Source: Brugia malayi (taxonomy: Eukaryota; Nematoda; Chromadorea; Rhabditida; Onchocercidae). From it: a DNA stretch of 64,000 nt. A program made the position numbers and the translations under genes. The notes below the pieces were generated by a model. It was given only the letters and a program-made list of their open reading frames with translations. It searched no databases and was not told where the DNA came from. The stretch spans positions 6,730,649 to 6,794,648 of the forward strand of contig NW_025062477.1 in the NCBI RefSeq assembly GCF_000002995.4, in the 5' to 3' direction. Position 1 is the stretch's first letter. Every line of letters starts with the position of its first letter. This document shows positions 36,381 through 49,657 of the stretch, in pieces.

Positions 36381-37287
36381 TTATCGTCTACCACCACCAA
36401 CACCTTCTTCCGCTACTTCACGAGCCTTCTTATCACGAGCACCTTTTAGACGTTTGTCGGCGCGGAGTCGACGTAAATGACAGTACACTTTGAATTGCTT
36501 CTCTTCCTCAGTTATTTTGCGGGCCTTATCACGACGAATAACCTGCCTGACAGGTAAAAGGGCTCCACGCAATTGCGCAGCTAACTTGAGTTCGTCAGCC
36601 TGCAAAACAGCTCTGTGAATTCCAAATCTACCAAACATATATCTAGTGCAAGAAAAAAAAAGACATGAGTATGTGAAATACTCACTGTACTATCTCCTTT
36701 CTTGGGCGCGTTTAATTTCTTCGGAAATAATATTAGTTTTGACCGGTATTCCTTTAAACGTTTGACATTTTGCTGAAAATGATGAAATCTTGACTGGGAA
36801 CGCGTAACTTATCTATGTGTTACAACAAGATTCTCTATTTAAGTGTCGTTTAAGATAAATTCCAAATTCTTCACAATGCGTCACATAAAAATAAAAAATG
36901 TGACGTTGATCTAAATCAACACTATAACCCCAAGAAAAATCCGCGGAAAAATACCTGCAAGGATTCCAGCGACCGGTTTGTACGCCTGTAATCCACTGCG
37001 ATGCCAATAGTACGCGCTTCTCGTTTTCCAACGCCAGCTCCTTTCAGCTCTTCCAAGGTAAATCCTCGTCCCAGTCTCACCTTTTTGTTATATCGAATAC
37101 TAGGACAACGCACTGCTGGTCTCAACAAACCGGCTACGGGACGAGGTGCAATCAGTCGACCTTTCTTGTATCGATTACGTCGTCTACGCTCTTTCCGTGC
37201 TGGTTGGTTAAACCAAGTGCGGACGCGACGCTGCCAGTCCTTATGAAAGTGTGCATTTGGTATCATATTATTCCCCTTTGGAGCCAT
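36381..37287 (-). CDS. rpl-13: 60S ribosomal protein L13 (eL13)
   Basis: Component of the large cytosolic ribosomal subunit. Minus-strand exons 37287-36955, 36772-36686 and 36599-36381 sum to 212 aa, matching the family (about 207-211). Family hallmarks are plain: [36 protein letters not shown], the [17 protein letters not shown] block, [20 protein letters not shown], then [14 protein letters not shown] and [12 protein letters not shown]. The C terminus is a Gly-rich GVGGGRR ending. The protein is strongly basic throughout. Intron 1 contains a perfect 8-bp stem, listed separately. The gene is divergent from TCF25. Confidence 0.97.
36879..36905 (-). other. Hairpin in rpl-13 intron 1
   Basis: Perfect inverted repeat CGTCACAT / ATGTGACG with an 11-base AT-only loop. 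On the transcribed (minus) strand it is followed by an AGAGAA motif and a weaker second stem. Ribosomal protein introns often host snoRNAs, but no terminal ACA box at the right place was seen, so no RNA gene is called. Confidence 0.3.
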
Positions 37288-37972
37288 TTTCTTGCCTACA
37301 AAAAAAATTTTGATCAGAAAACTTGGAGTAGTAAAATACTTACGCAAAGTCTATTTGCAAAAGTTTCAAGGATAAGAAGACTAGAATGCTCTCCAGAAGT
37401 TCAAAACACATATCTACTCTGCATTTCAGAGGCAAATTAAATTCATGTGAACAAAGATTAATAAAATTAAAGTTCATTTCGAAATAGGAATTATCCGTGA
37501 ATTTATTACTATATGGATTAGAAGCTAAAGCAATTTACTCAGTGAATATGGCAATCTATAAAGCCATCCTAGAAAGTATGTGTCGCTCAGGTCTCTAATA
37601 GAAATAACTCCTTCTCGACAACCCCAAAACCAAGTTGCAACAGAGCTGTAATAGTCAACTTTAAATGATAAACTTCGCACAACAGACTCTGTTCAGTGGG
37701 TTCGGGTTGTGTGTGCTTATCAGGATTTGCTGAAGAAGGATGACAGTGAGGTGTGGTGAGGGGGATGCCTGCAGGGGAGATGTATCTCAGTGAGCGGAGA
37801 AGAAACACTGGTGAGAATTTCTATGTGCTCAAGAGGTATCTTTCAGATTTCTTAACAGTTTTACCAGTGGCAGGGATGACGGAGACGGAATGGAACGCCA
37901 AGTAGTTGTAAGAAATTGGACGTTCAGGTATTCAGGGAAATTTTTGTTACAATTGTAGGCATTAGTATTATT
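37288..37972. promoter_or_regulatory. Divergent promoter region, rpl-13 / TCF25
   Basis: A 685-base gap between the divergent starts of a ribosomal protein gene and TCF25, so it should carry both promoters. An acceptor-like ACAATTGTAG lies 15 bases before the TCF25 ATG. No named motif was recognised. Confidence 0.45.
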
Positions 37973-40900
37973 ATGTCAACGAAACATTTGCGACGATATT
38001 TACAAGGAAAAAAGGCAACTGGAGAGGAGAACTTATTAGTCCAACAAAAGGAGGAGAGCTCCGAATCGGCAAATGAAGAAGGAAAGTCGGAAGCATTTGT
38101 GTGCAATAGGTTACTTTTTTATTTCATATATTTGAAAAGATTCAAATGGTAAATGCATTGAATAAGGGCCGGTTTTGCATTTTTCTAAGCAAAATTGCGG
38201 CAAAGTTTTGAGTTTTTGATTTGCCTTGTATAAGTATGATTTTTAATTCCCGTTAGTAGAACGAACTTTATATAGTCTGTTTCATGTCTTTATACGCACC
38301 TCGCTTTCTCGAGTGAAGATTCAGAAAGTCTAGGTCTAGCTTAGTTGTTTTTTGTCATTCTTGTATTTTCCAGATATAAATTCCTCGAGGAATCCGGCGA
38401 AGGAGGAGACGAAAGTTCTGGGCTAATTGAGGAAGTACCAGTAGAGAACATTCCGGAAAAAAAGGAAAAAAAAATGATAAAGAAGAAAAGAAAGGAAAAA
38501 AAAAAAGTACACTGTACTATAACAGATGATTTAGACATGTTGGATATTCTTTCGCTGGAAACTCAACTTCCCAAAAACAGTGATATGGTCTTTGAGAGAG
38601 ATTTATTTAAGGTCTATATTTATGCATCCTTAATGAGTTAGTCATACTACTTTTCTTGTAAAATAATATAACTGAAATGTTCAATAGGTAATGCTATAAT
38701 GAAATTTTTTCCCCAGTAAAAGTCTGCTTGTAATGCTTGTAAAATGCTTATACTTGTAAGCTAAATATTCACTGAAGGATTTATAATCAAAAGAAGTAGT
38801 AATTCATGTAAGCGAAAGGAATTTTAAATTTGACATGAAATTTGGAAAATTAATGGAACCCCATTAATTGATGTAACGAACGGATGTGATTGTTCCAGGT
38901 AGACAGTAGAATGCTGAACGTGGAGAATGAATTACGTTCAATCCTGGGTCGAAGAAGCACAGATGCACTTCAACGCGGACGAGTGATTTTTGGTAAAATA
39001 GTGAAAAAAAAACCAACTTGGCCAGAAGTTAAAAATGTTGGTAAGACATTTTAATTTAACAGTGGGTATGATTTTTTTTTCTCTCTGCTTAACTTTGTGT
39101 TTCGGTTGTGTTTTAATATACAAATTCTTTTAGATTCAATGTCTTCTTCCATATTCATAATAATTGTATTACATAATAATGCGTGCAGATTGAAAAGGTC
39201 AAAAATATTTCACTGGCATTTAAAAATTAATGCGTGGAGAAATTTTTCATTTATGCTAAATTTTTCTGGGATGCAGCGGATTTTCGATCATAGTTAATGA
39301 TTTATTTTTATACATGGATAGCGTAAATACATAAAGCTGGTATTAGAACTTGAGTTATCACATGTAAGATTTATTTGTATTTGTGTCCTCTTTCCCACTT
39401 CAGGACAGAATTTTATTATCCATCTATTGTTAAGGTTTATCAATGGAATTAGATCGCATCGAAGATAATATATTGTGGTTCAGGTTTTCGCATCACACTT
39501 ATTACCGTGAATTACAACAAAATTTTTGGATTGCATCAGAATCACTGAATCATAATTTTATATCGGTCTGCTTTCAACTTACATTGTCCAAAACTTTTAG
39601 AAGCATATCAAACAAAAATGTTGCTGCTTAAAATTTTTGCTTTTGTTATTACTAAAAACATCAGTATTTGCTATTTAAAGTATTGTTATTGAACATTGAA
39701 CTTTCTTATATGAACACAGTAACCAAAGTAGAACATACAATCTTGAAATTTCGATAGGTTTCGATATTAATAGCCGAATTGTTTTCTTATGTCCTTAAGT
39801 GCATGTGTCAATTAGACACACAATGATTTTAACCAATATGGATTTAGAATATTTTGACACAATGCCCGTACCACTTAGATAGCCTGCTTATTATGGCCGA
39901 ATTATTAAGACAACAAGAAGACTATCAGTTCTCACGTGATTTAATTGGTAAGTTTTAAAAAATTATTATTATCAAAAGTAACGATAGTTTTTGATTTTAC
40001 TAATTATAATTTATTAATTTTGATTCTTTATTGTATCTCATCTTCATTGTGGCGTAATCTCATAATTAATGTACGATAACCATAACTCTCAGAATTGGTC
40101 CTTCCGTAATCTTTTATAATTCATCCAAATTTTACACTTATCACTAAACTTATTACTGTTTAGAAACCTTCAAGCATTATAGACAGAGATTTTTCACCTT
40201 ATAGAATTCTAAGATTTTATGTGTAATATTTTATATTATATATATTTAGAACGTGGACTATTTTGCTGTGAAAGCGTATTTGCTCCTCGATTTCAACTGA
40301 GCAACTTTGATCATCGCATTGACTATGTTAATTTCGAAAATCGAGCGTTTTACTTGTTGCTCCATCGACATTTGCGAAACCTTGTAGACCGTCATTGCTT
40401 CAAAACGGCCCTTCATGTTGCCAGACTTATTTATCGCTTGGATCCTGTATCGGATCCACTTGCCATAATGCTTACCATCGATACGATTGCTTTGAAAGCA
40501 CGGGAGTACAATTATCTAATTCGTCTATACAATACATTGCAGGTAATGGATTTCATTAAATTTCTGTGACCTGACTCACATTTGATGAAAAATGCTGTAA
40601 ATCAGGGCATTAGATCCATTTTAGCAATTCATTACGCTGTGGTACTACATTAGATTTTCGTAGGTGTTATGTAGCACAGTGAAGAATTACCTCGAAAAAT
40701 GAAATATCTTACAGTCACTTGAGGTTTGATTAAACGCTCTGATATAATCTGCACCTGGCTACAGGTAATATTAGTACAAAAAATATTATTACTTTTGAAA
40801 TTTTTTTAGAGATCACATTAACTTTCAGGCTTCAAAAAACTTGGATAGACTTCCAAATTTCGCATATTCCGTCTCCCTTGCCTATTTTTTTCTCTTCTGC

Positions 40901-43900
40901 GAAAGTGGAAATGCTGGAGATAAGGAAGTTGCTGATTTTATGGTATGATTGTGCTTTTTAGGATTACTGATATAAGAACTGAGGAAGTTAGAAAACTAAT
41001 TCGACAATATTTTACAGCAATGTCAAACTTCCAAAGAAAAATTCTTCACTTATATTGTAAATTTTAGATTGCTTCGGCTATTCGACATTTTCCAACAGTG
41101 CTACTGAAACTTTTAGATGCAATGAATGTGCAGCCTGACCTGACGGTAGAAAATAATAAATATATGAGCGCATTAGCTCATGAAAGGTTAATTCCGAATT
41201 TCTGGGAAGCAATTTCTAGTTGGAATCTTTGTTTGAACTGAAGTAATTGACGAATAGTCAACCTTTTTTAATTTTAATTTCTACTTTTTGGTGTATCCAC
41301 ATTAAAATCATCATGAGTAATAATAAATCTTCGGAAATTTTAGGGAGCTTATACATATTACAAATAGCTCTTCGTATTTCTCTTAGCATTTTTTCACTAC
41401 ATATATAAAAAGCACCATGAAAATTTATTAGAAATTATTTCAGCTTGGATTTAAAAGTTTTTTTCAGAGAAAGTGAAGGAATAAAATTGCTCACAGCAAT
41501 ATATGTGAAGCTAGCATCGTCTATTTGGTTAAAAGATCCGTCGATACTTTCATGGCTGGAAGGAATCACATTAGCAACCATGTCATCATTCAATAATTTC
41601 AAAGAAGAACTTGCCGATTGGGAGAGATTGCAAGTTTTTGTAATATTTTTAGACTCCTAGTATCATTGTTTAAATTGGAATCATCCAGCTAAATCGAAAA
41701 AAGTGGTATTTCGGAAATATTGTTTTTTGTATTTTAGTTTTCCTCGTAGTAGTAGAAAAATCTTCTGGACTGCTTTGTCAGTTCATTTTTGAGTGAAGTA
41801 ACCATGGCGATTTTCAAGCTGTTTCGTTCATTGCGTTGGTTAAATTGTCAATAAATTAGATCGTCTAATTTTAGTTTACATGATGTGCTGTGTTCTGTCC
41901 ATATCTAGCACCATAATAATAGTGAACATTTAAAACGAACAGAAATACATTGTTTATAAGTTTCATAATACAATAATTTAAGAACGTAACTTCAAGGTTT
42001 ATTTATTTATTTATTTGTTAAAAAGGAGGAAAATTTCATTGTTGTATGAATTTTGCACAGAGTAAAAGTAGTCTATATGTTATATATAGGAATATTTTAT
42101 GGGGAAATTTCAGTTGCTTTCAAACATCATCCTTTTTTTAACCTAAATTCTTTAGGCTTGAATTATCCAGGAAAAGTTTTCCGATTTTATGGAAGGAATA
42201 AATATCACTATTCTTAGTTTTGAATAGACTATGTAGTGTTAATGGGAATAGTCAGTTTCAATATTAAATGTTTTTACATATTATGGAGATAATGGCAGGC
42301 TAAAGCAGAGGAGGCACTTGTAAGTTGAGCAGATATAAAAATGATACTTGAAGTAATTGGTTTCAGTAATAGAGTAAAAGGAAGAAGGCAATCAGAATTC
42401 TGGATCCCGTGGAGTCGAAGTTATGCATGATATATAATTCCTTCCTATACTGACGATAATAAGGGAGAAATGAAACAACCAAAGAGCAAAATTAGACTGG
42501 AAATTTTGAAACTTATTGCAGGAGAAAAACATGTTATATTGGAATACCGCGGAACATCGAACGACATGCATACTTATGGGAAGTAACAAGAAATGCGGAA
42601 TGGATTCTATCAGATCCCGCACCACCGTATAATAGTCGAATGATGTATGAAAGAATAGCGAGTACACCGCGGCCTGATTCCTTTTTCTCAGGACTACTAC
42701 ATTCCGTGTGGCCCAATTACGATCAGGTAAATGTTGGCTTGATTAACTCATACAGAAATAATAGTGATGACATTGCACATAGATAGAGTATCACAGAGAC
42801 ACCGAGAGCAAATCTAAAAAAAAATTTTTTTTAGCCTGCAGAAGTCTGTTTTATTAACAATTTGCTTACAATTAATGATACTAACTTTAAAAAGAACATT
42901 TCCTTTGTATTGCTAGAATATTCAGTTGGTAGACTTAGTTGAGATACTTTGGGAAGTTGCATTAGTAATAACCCTAAGATCTATTAGATTAACTAATTTG
43001 CTGATTAAGTAATCCAATCAGGGATGGTGTAGGCACTTAGAGAAATGGAAAATGAAAATCAAATATCTAAAAGCGAAGGAGTAAAGCTTAGGATATCAAT
43101 TTTTGATTTTGACGTATTTTAATTCCTCTTCTGGATCTTTACTATTTCATTAAGTAAAAAGTCATCCTATTCATTAAAATTTAGTGATCAGCTGAGACAA
43201 CAACAAGATAGTCTTTCAATTTTATTTCTAGAAAATGTCTGCTGTATCCTGTTAGTTTCAAAACTTCCGGATTCTTAGTGGACTGTCTCATTTGACTATA
43301 GTGTGCAGGGCTTTATATTGGAGCTCTTTACACGATTATAGTGTATTCATAAAATTTTTGTGTCACAAATAATTTGAATAATATAAATGCCATAAGAATA
43401 CACTGTAGAAACAAAACATACTTTGATAATGTAACTCCTTGTGGATCGTTAAAAATTATAGCATCAGCATCCGTATCATCTGACTCTTTTTTTTCATCTA
43501 GAAAAGTAAGCAGAAAGCGATGTTAGGATCTTATTGCCAAATATTTCTTCACTTTGTTAAAATCAATTTCGTGGTTAAATCAGCCATTTGGACAAAAAAT
43601 GTCTAACTTGAATTTTTAAAATAAGACGTTATAAAAACGACAAAACAGCTGAAACAATTCACGATTTTACCAACAGAATGAAAAATTTAAGTTACTTAGT
43701 TTAAAAAAGAAATTACCGTTTTTAAGAAAAAAAAAAACCATCTCTTTTAAGGTTAGCTAAAGTTACGACTAATTCCCCAACAAAATTTAAGAAAGTTTAA
43801 TTATTCATCTTAATCAGCAACAGCAAAAGGAATAAAGAAGATCATGACCTTCTTTCACGCTTTGAATAATCAGAAACTTTTTGCTTACTTATATGCTTTT

Positions 43901-45298
43901 ATTGGATCAAAATCCTTGAATAAAACTGATATCAATAGGCATCCTAAAAACAAGGACTTGTACTCATACCATCTTTCAACATTTTCACAAAATACCAGTT
44001 GTAGGAGCTGGGATAGCTCTTGTGAGATGTGGAGAGGGAAAGATAAATTCTTGTTTTCTTATAAAACCAGTCTGCCCTCATCACTGCTTTGTGTTTCAAA
44101 CATGTGTTATTATGCATTACTGTTTATTTCAATACAAAATTATCTGGTCATATTTTTCCAGACATTAAAATGACGTTCTAAAGAGACAAAAAGATGGAAG
44201 CTTATTTTTTAATTAAACTTTGTTGAAATTGATCTTTGATCGATTTTACAAAGCTGAACTTAACATGGCCCTGTCTAGATGAGATCTGAGTCATTATCTT
44301 TTAATATATTTGGAAGTGCGGCATAAAGATATTGAGATTATGAGTGATAGGAAATAATTTATATCCGATTGTAATGTTATATCCGATTTAAAAACGCTTC
44401 GTGTATTTCTTGTACCTTAACAGAGTTTGGAAAAAAAATAGAATTCGCTACATTTATTTTATAATAGTAGCTCTTCATATTTTAACAGCTATGCGATATG
44501 TGTTGAGCACAGAAAACAATCTTTTGCATAGTACTGACACTGGGCGAAAGAGTCCACTAACGGACATTGATAATTTGTTGAAACAAGAGTAACGATTTGT
44601 AAGATCGATGATGTAATGCCAATATGCAGCGTGAAAAAAAAAAATCTAAAAAAAATGGATGGATATGGTTTAAAGTAATCAGATTAAGTGGGGTTTTTTT
44701 ATTAGCTTTTTTTAACTAAAAGCTTACCAGCTTTTATCAGACATTGTTATAATGCGCGATAGCTCTTTCTGGCAAGCAGTAGATGAATTGTATTTTTGGG
44801 CAAAGAAAGTTAATAAGAAATCTTTAGATGAAGGATGGTCAAATTCCAAAAGAATAGAAAATAATAATCTTACCAACAACACGTCGCGAAATGAACATTT
44901 GCCGGAGCTGCTGGATTTGTGCGGTTCTAATAGTGTACTATGTTGTTGCTTTGTCTCACTCACAGTGGTAACTGTAATAATAAGTTAATTAGTTGCAAAT
45001 GAAGATATCTTGGGAGGGGTCATTTAATCGTGTTTGATATGGGAAGTACATAACTGTATGTATATTTGCTGATGAGTTTTATCCTTTTCAGGCTCAACAC
45101 TTGAATACTAGCATTGAAGAGGTACTAAATGTTTTACGCGGGATGTTCGTTAATGAAGCAACTGACGTTAATAACCGGGAAGAACGTAGTAGGGAGGCAG
45201 TTGATGAAGTGGAAGATGAGGAGGTAGAGTCAAGAGAGGAGTGCGGCGTAGCTGGCGATGATGATGATGCCGAAGCCGGTCCAGCTGGAGTGAGATAA
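37973..45298 (+). CDS. TCF25: TCF25 / NULP1 ortholog (RQC component)
   Basis: TCF25 (yeast Rqc1) takes part in ribosome-associated quality control. Exons: 37973-38109, 38374-38611, 38899-39040, 39435-39565, 39848-39947, 40250-40542, 40829-40942, 41068-41186, 41468-41629, 42522-42726, 45092-45298; 1848 bases, 615 aa. The start shows MSTKHLRRYLQGKK; a Lys-rich block (KKEKKMIKKKRKEKKK) sits near residue 80. The conserved body follows the human order: KPTWPEVKNVGLSMEL, CPYHLDSLLIMAELLR, FENRAFYLLLHRHLRN, LARLIYRLDP-type helices, REYNYLIRLYN, LPNFAYSVSLAYFFL, SILSWLEG and PRNIERHAYLWEV. The C-terminal exon is acidic (DDDDAEAGP). Intron 9 is best joined with a GC donor (GCAAGT at 41630); a GT-AG alternative adds nine codons. 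Intron 10 is 2.4 kb and holds other open frames. Confidence 0.95.
43844..44988 (+). other. Three ATG-initiated ORFs in TCF25 intron 10
   Basis: Frames at 43844-44173 (109 aa), 44491-44592 (33 aa, preceded by a TTTTAACAG acceptor at its ATG) and 44752-44988 (78 aa, beginning MRDSSFWQAVDELYFWAKK and ending in a hydrophobic CCCFVSLTVVTVIIS tail). The last two read like coding sequence; no family was recognised and phases did not allow a clean join. A small nested gene is possible but unproven. Confidence 0.2.
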
Positions 45299-47664
45299 AA
45301 GCCTGAGGAATAAGGAGCGAAGGGAAGATTTTATGCAATGAGCTAAAACTGTGTTAGTACTTTTACGCCCTCTTTGTTATGCTTCTTATGACGAAATAAT
45401 ATTTATTCATCCGTTTGCTGGTGTATCTATGTATCCATATGTATATATTTTTTAAATATATATATTTTAATCGTGGTAGACATTGAGCCAAGCTGCGAAA
45501 TCTAGAGAAAAAACGTTGGGGACGGAAAAAGAGAAGGCAGAGAGGAGAGGAAGAGGAAGCACCGATTTACTTATAGTACTAATGGATTATTTTTAACAGC
45601 TCTAGTAGGAAGATTTCGTACCGTAATAATCGTAAGATTCATTGTTTTTTACTAATGAGTTTCCGGTTTTCTTTTTTTCAGTAATTATTGTCATGCAGAA
45701 AGAAATCAAAATTTTGAACAAACTGGGAATTCCTTCGTGTGTTGAAAAAAGCTGACAAGTTTTTTCGGGCGTAAACAAATATTAGGCCTATTTGTATAAC
45801 AGTAAACCCAAAGTGGGCGGCTAGAGAGATGAAGACATAAATTTATGGAATTATTTAATCGATAAAGCCAATTTTTGTGTTTAAAACAGACAGCTGGACA
45901 AAACAAAAACTAGAAATTATAGGATTAAGTGCAGCGAAAAGAAAGGTTGATAAAAGAAAGTATAATTTCTCAAAGTAGTTTGTTCCCATTTTTTATTTTG
46001 TTGAAAACGCGAAACTAAAACTATTCATTTACCTTTTGTTTATCGAGAAGGAAACGAAAAGAGAAAGCTAATGAGTGGTGATAGAAAACAGACTCAAGGC
46101 TCTCTTCCTCTGATTTCCTTTTTTCCTCTTGCTATCTCAATATTGCAAAAATCGTTTTTTATGCTAGCTATTTTCTACGAGCTGCAATAGTCTAATAATG
46201 ATGCACTTTATCTTGAATTAGGATTTAAATCAATCAGTACATTCATAGACTCAATAAGTTTATATAAAAGTAATGAGTTCATATAACAAAAGATGTTTGA
46301 TTAAAGGATCGTTAGGTATCACAATGCATTACGAGAGTTCAAGTCTTATTATCTGTACTGTTTCATTAAGTTATCTGGCGGTGGTTGCATTACTGGCGAA
46401 AAAAAAATCTAACGTTTGAGAAGTAGTACGAATGGTTTTTCTTTCGGTCTAGGTTGAACTTTTACCATGATTTTGAGTCTTGTCTACAGTGTCATTTTTT
46501 TTGTAAAATTTCTACGCAGCAAAAGAAGAAAACAGGTAATCTTTTTCTTAACAAGGAGTTTCATCTTTCATTGGCGATATAAGAAATTATTTCATCACTA
46601 AGAAATAGAAGCATTATAAATCGGAATAAGTTTGCGTATTTTAACGACAAGTCTTTTTATTTACAAAAACGTGAATTGAGGTGAGGTAAACGAGGATCTT
46701 AGTGTGTTGAATGGTTATCAGTCGGGATCATTTGTTTCAAAAAAATCATTTTGAAGGTAATTAATATTTTGTGTTAGGAAAATGCAAATATTGAAGAGAA
46801 AGACATGGATATATTTTAGTAATAAATTATCTACAAGCAGGGATGTGATATTGCAATAAATTTATAGATGCTTTACAAAGAGGTATGAGAGAGAATTTCG
46901 GATAAGTTTATGGATAAAAATGTGCGAAATGCGGCGATTTCCGGAACATAATACTCCTCCTGGTATAGTTCAGTAATATGCGGAATTATGAAGAACTTCA
47001 GTACCGCATGATTTTTCATCAAATGGCGGTATATAACTGATCGTAAGTATTCCTTACATTAGCTTTTATTCTTACTGTAATGTCTTCCCTCAAATAACTT
47101 GTACAGTTGTTTCTCTTCTTCATTTCCTTATTCGCCTATAGTTTGATGCTGTTTACTAGCTGATTGCTCCTGATTTGTTTACTTGCTTCCTATCCTTGTT
47201 ATATAATTCGTATATGATATTCGTATTATTCTCCTATGTGTTCTGTTTTTTCTTCGATGACGAATTAGTTTGGAAATTGTTATTAAATATTTTACCATTA
47301 TTATGTTCATTAAAACAATCAAATCCGTCTATACTCGGCCAGAGTGGAGCTCTGGTAAATTGTTCCTTGGAAGAGAGATTGAGCTCATTTCATTTAGAGG
47401 GCATTTCAAAGTTATTTGCTACAGGGTAGCCTTTCATTTGTAGGTAGTCATTGTTAAAATAAATTGGTTGATAATGAAGTGAAAACGGTTGAAACTTTAT
47501 ACAGGTTTCACTATTATCTAAATTAAACCAAAATTCTATTGTTCATTTATTTTGGGTGGTTTTTTTTTTTTGTATGTGGTAATCTGATACGTCGTACTAC
47601 TGCAGATTTTTAAGGTAATGCACTTTGTACTGAATCCGTAACAAATCATCTCATTCTTATCAAT
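45299..47664. other. Intergenic region, TCF25 to RPC6
   Basis: About 2.4 kb on the plus-strand side of two same-strand genes, too far apart for a standard nematode operon. It holds the TCF25 3' UTR and the RPC6 promoter. An ACTGCAG acceptor-like site near 47605 may start the RPC6 leader. Nothing else could be supported. Confidence 0.5.
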
Positions 47665-49496
47665 ATGGTTAAAGAAGAAGAAGAAGCTTCTGCATCACAG
47701 GCGAGCGTCCTTGCTGTTTTAGCAAGTAATGAGAATGGTTTAAGTAACGAAGATCTGATGAAGCGAACAACGGGAATGGATGTCAAGGCACGTGGCGAAG
47801 CAGTCAATGTCTTGTTATCATCGGGTAAAATCGAAATGTTACCTGGTCATACATCTGGTGCATTTATCTTACGTTTAAGGAAGGGCACGCAAATTGCAGA
47901 TGCTACGCATGAGGAACAGTTAGTAAGCAGTTCTTCATTTTTGATCATTTTTTTTTTACATATTGTTGTCATTAAGCAATTGATGAGATGACATTAAAAT
48001 TATGCCGAATTGACTACCAGATAGTTTATAATGGCTTTTGGCACTTTCGTTTTCTTCTCCACTTTATTCTGCGGGACATTTCTGATCATATTTTCCTACA
48101 ACTATTTAAATATTGGAAGTTACTCGTTACTCATTGCTTTTATCGATTTTTCGTGTCCTGTTCAGTTTGAATTTAAAATCACTTGTGTTGCAGATTTATT
48201 CACTAATTGAAGAGTCGGGTAGAAAAGGTATTTGGATACGAGATATTCGTGATCGGACTGGTTTGTCGCAAACGCAAATGCGTAAAGTTCTGAAAGTATT
48301 GGAACAACGCAAACTTGTCAAGTCCATAAAAGTTTCTTTTTATTTTTTGATTTTATATATTTGAATAGAAATCTCTTATTTCATGTCGATTCGTAGATTT
48401 GACCCATTTTAGTAGGTCTTTTTTTTTTACTGATGTTTTAATAAGCTTCCTCCTTTCAAAGGAAGGGAGTTAATATTTTATCATTTTCTTGTTTTTCATC
48501 GTTTCGAACAGTACGATGCACTTTATTTACATCATTTTCGATGTGCTATCTATGCAAACAAACAAAAAAGGGAAAGAAGAAACGTGAAAGCATCATTCGT
48601 AAATGAAACACCAATTTAATTTTAGTAAAAAAAGATGCATCTTTTTACAGGCGGTAGGTACAACAAAAAAATGCTATATGTTATACGATATGGTGGCAGA
48701 TGAGTCTTTAACAGGTGGAACATTTTATTCCGATCAACAGTTGGATTCACAGTTTGTCGAAACTCTGGCACATATTTGTGTTGCGATGTTGCAGGTGATT
48801 TTTTGTTATAGGTTTTGAAATAGCTGCTTAAATTCGAACTGATACAAGCACTCCTAGTAGGTTGCTTACAGCGCAGTCAGTTCGATATTTGTCCTACCTC
48901 AAATTTTTGAATACACTTTCAAACAGTTTGAGTTTTTGAAAATTATTTCCGAAGACTTCTGGTTCTTCCGGAAAGTTATGTTGCTTAATTACATATTACT
49001 TGTTACAACGGAATATCATTAATATAAAAGGCGTGTCTTATTTTTATTTTGGATTTATCAACTCTTTGTGTGGTGCAGTACGAGTTGATTAAATTTTATA
49101 CTTGTCAATGTTTCCCCCTTGATGTTTAAGATAATAGAAAAAGCATTACAGAGCAAGCGGAAGTTATCTGAAGATAACCACAAAAATGACCCTTCAGCTG
49201 CTCGAGAGTTTGCATTCGTTCGTTCCACCGAAGTAGCACAATTCATTCGTGAAAAGGGTGTTTGTCGTGTGCAACTCAGTGTTGTGGATATTGAGAGTAT
49301 CCTGTCAGTAGCACTGTTGGATGGTTTCATCGAACGACGTGCAGATGGCATGTATCGGGCCCTGACAGCTAAGATGACTCGCTGTGCTCCATCTCTTTGC
49401 CCTTGTATTCATTGCCCCATTCAGGCTGATTGTAAACCAGGTCATATCATATCACCGCAGAATTGTGAATATTTTGTCACTTGGTTAGGCTGGTAA
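47665..49496 (+). CDS. POLR3F: RNA polymerase III subunit RPC6 (RPC39/POLR3F)
   Basis: Part of the Pol III initiation subcomplex (RPC3-RPC6-RPC7), which transcribes tRNA and 5S genes. Exons 47665-47922, 48194-48331, 48651-48794 and 49131-49496 join in frame to 301 aa (human 316). Two winged-helix domains occupy the N-terminal half: the first includes GLSNEDLMKRTTGMD and AVNVLLSSGKIEML; the second begins YSLIEESGRKGIWIRDIR and ends LVKSIKAVGTTKKCYML. GGTFYSDQQLDSQFVETL matches the human segment almost residue for residue. The C terminus keeps the cysteine cluster that in human binds an iron-sulfur cluster: CPCIHCPIQADC, ISPQNC and a final TWLGW. No anomalies; all introns are GT-AG. Confidence 0.96.
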
Positions 49497-49651
49497 TCGG
49501 ATATATCAAATTATGCAGGTTATTTTGTATGGAAATCGTCGGAGTCGTTCTATCTTAAATCAATGCAGAATATTTATGATATCATGGTAGCGAAGATTAT
49601 TTTGCGTTTCTTGGATTACTGTTTTTGCTATGCATTTGTTATACAATGAAA

Positions 49652-49657
49652 AATAAA
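49652..49657 (+). terminator. Poly(A) signal of RPC6
   Basis: AATAAA about 155 bases after the stop codon. Confidence 0.6.

Noticed and set aside
47175..47429. 84-codon hydrophobic frame upstream of RPC6
   Set aside because: It starts without ATG, is Phe/Leu-rich as T-rich DNA always gives, and has no partner exons.
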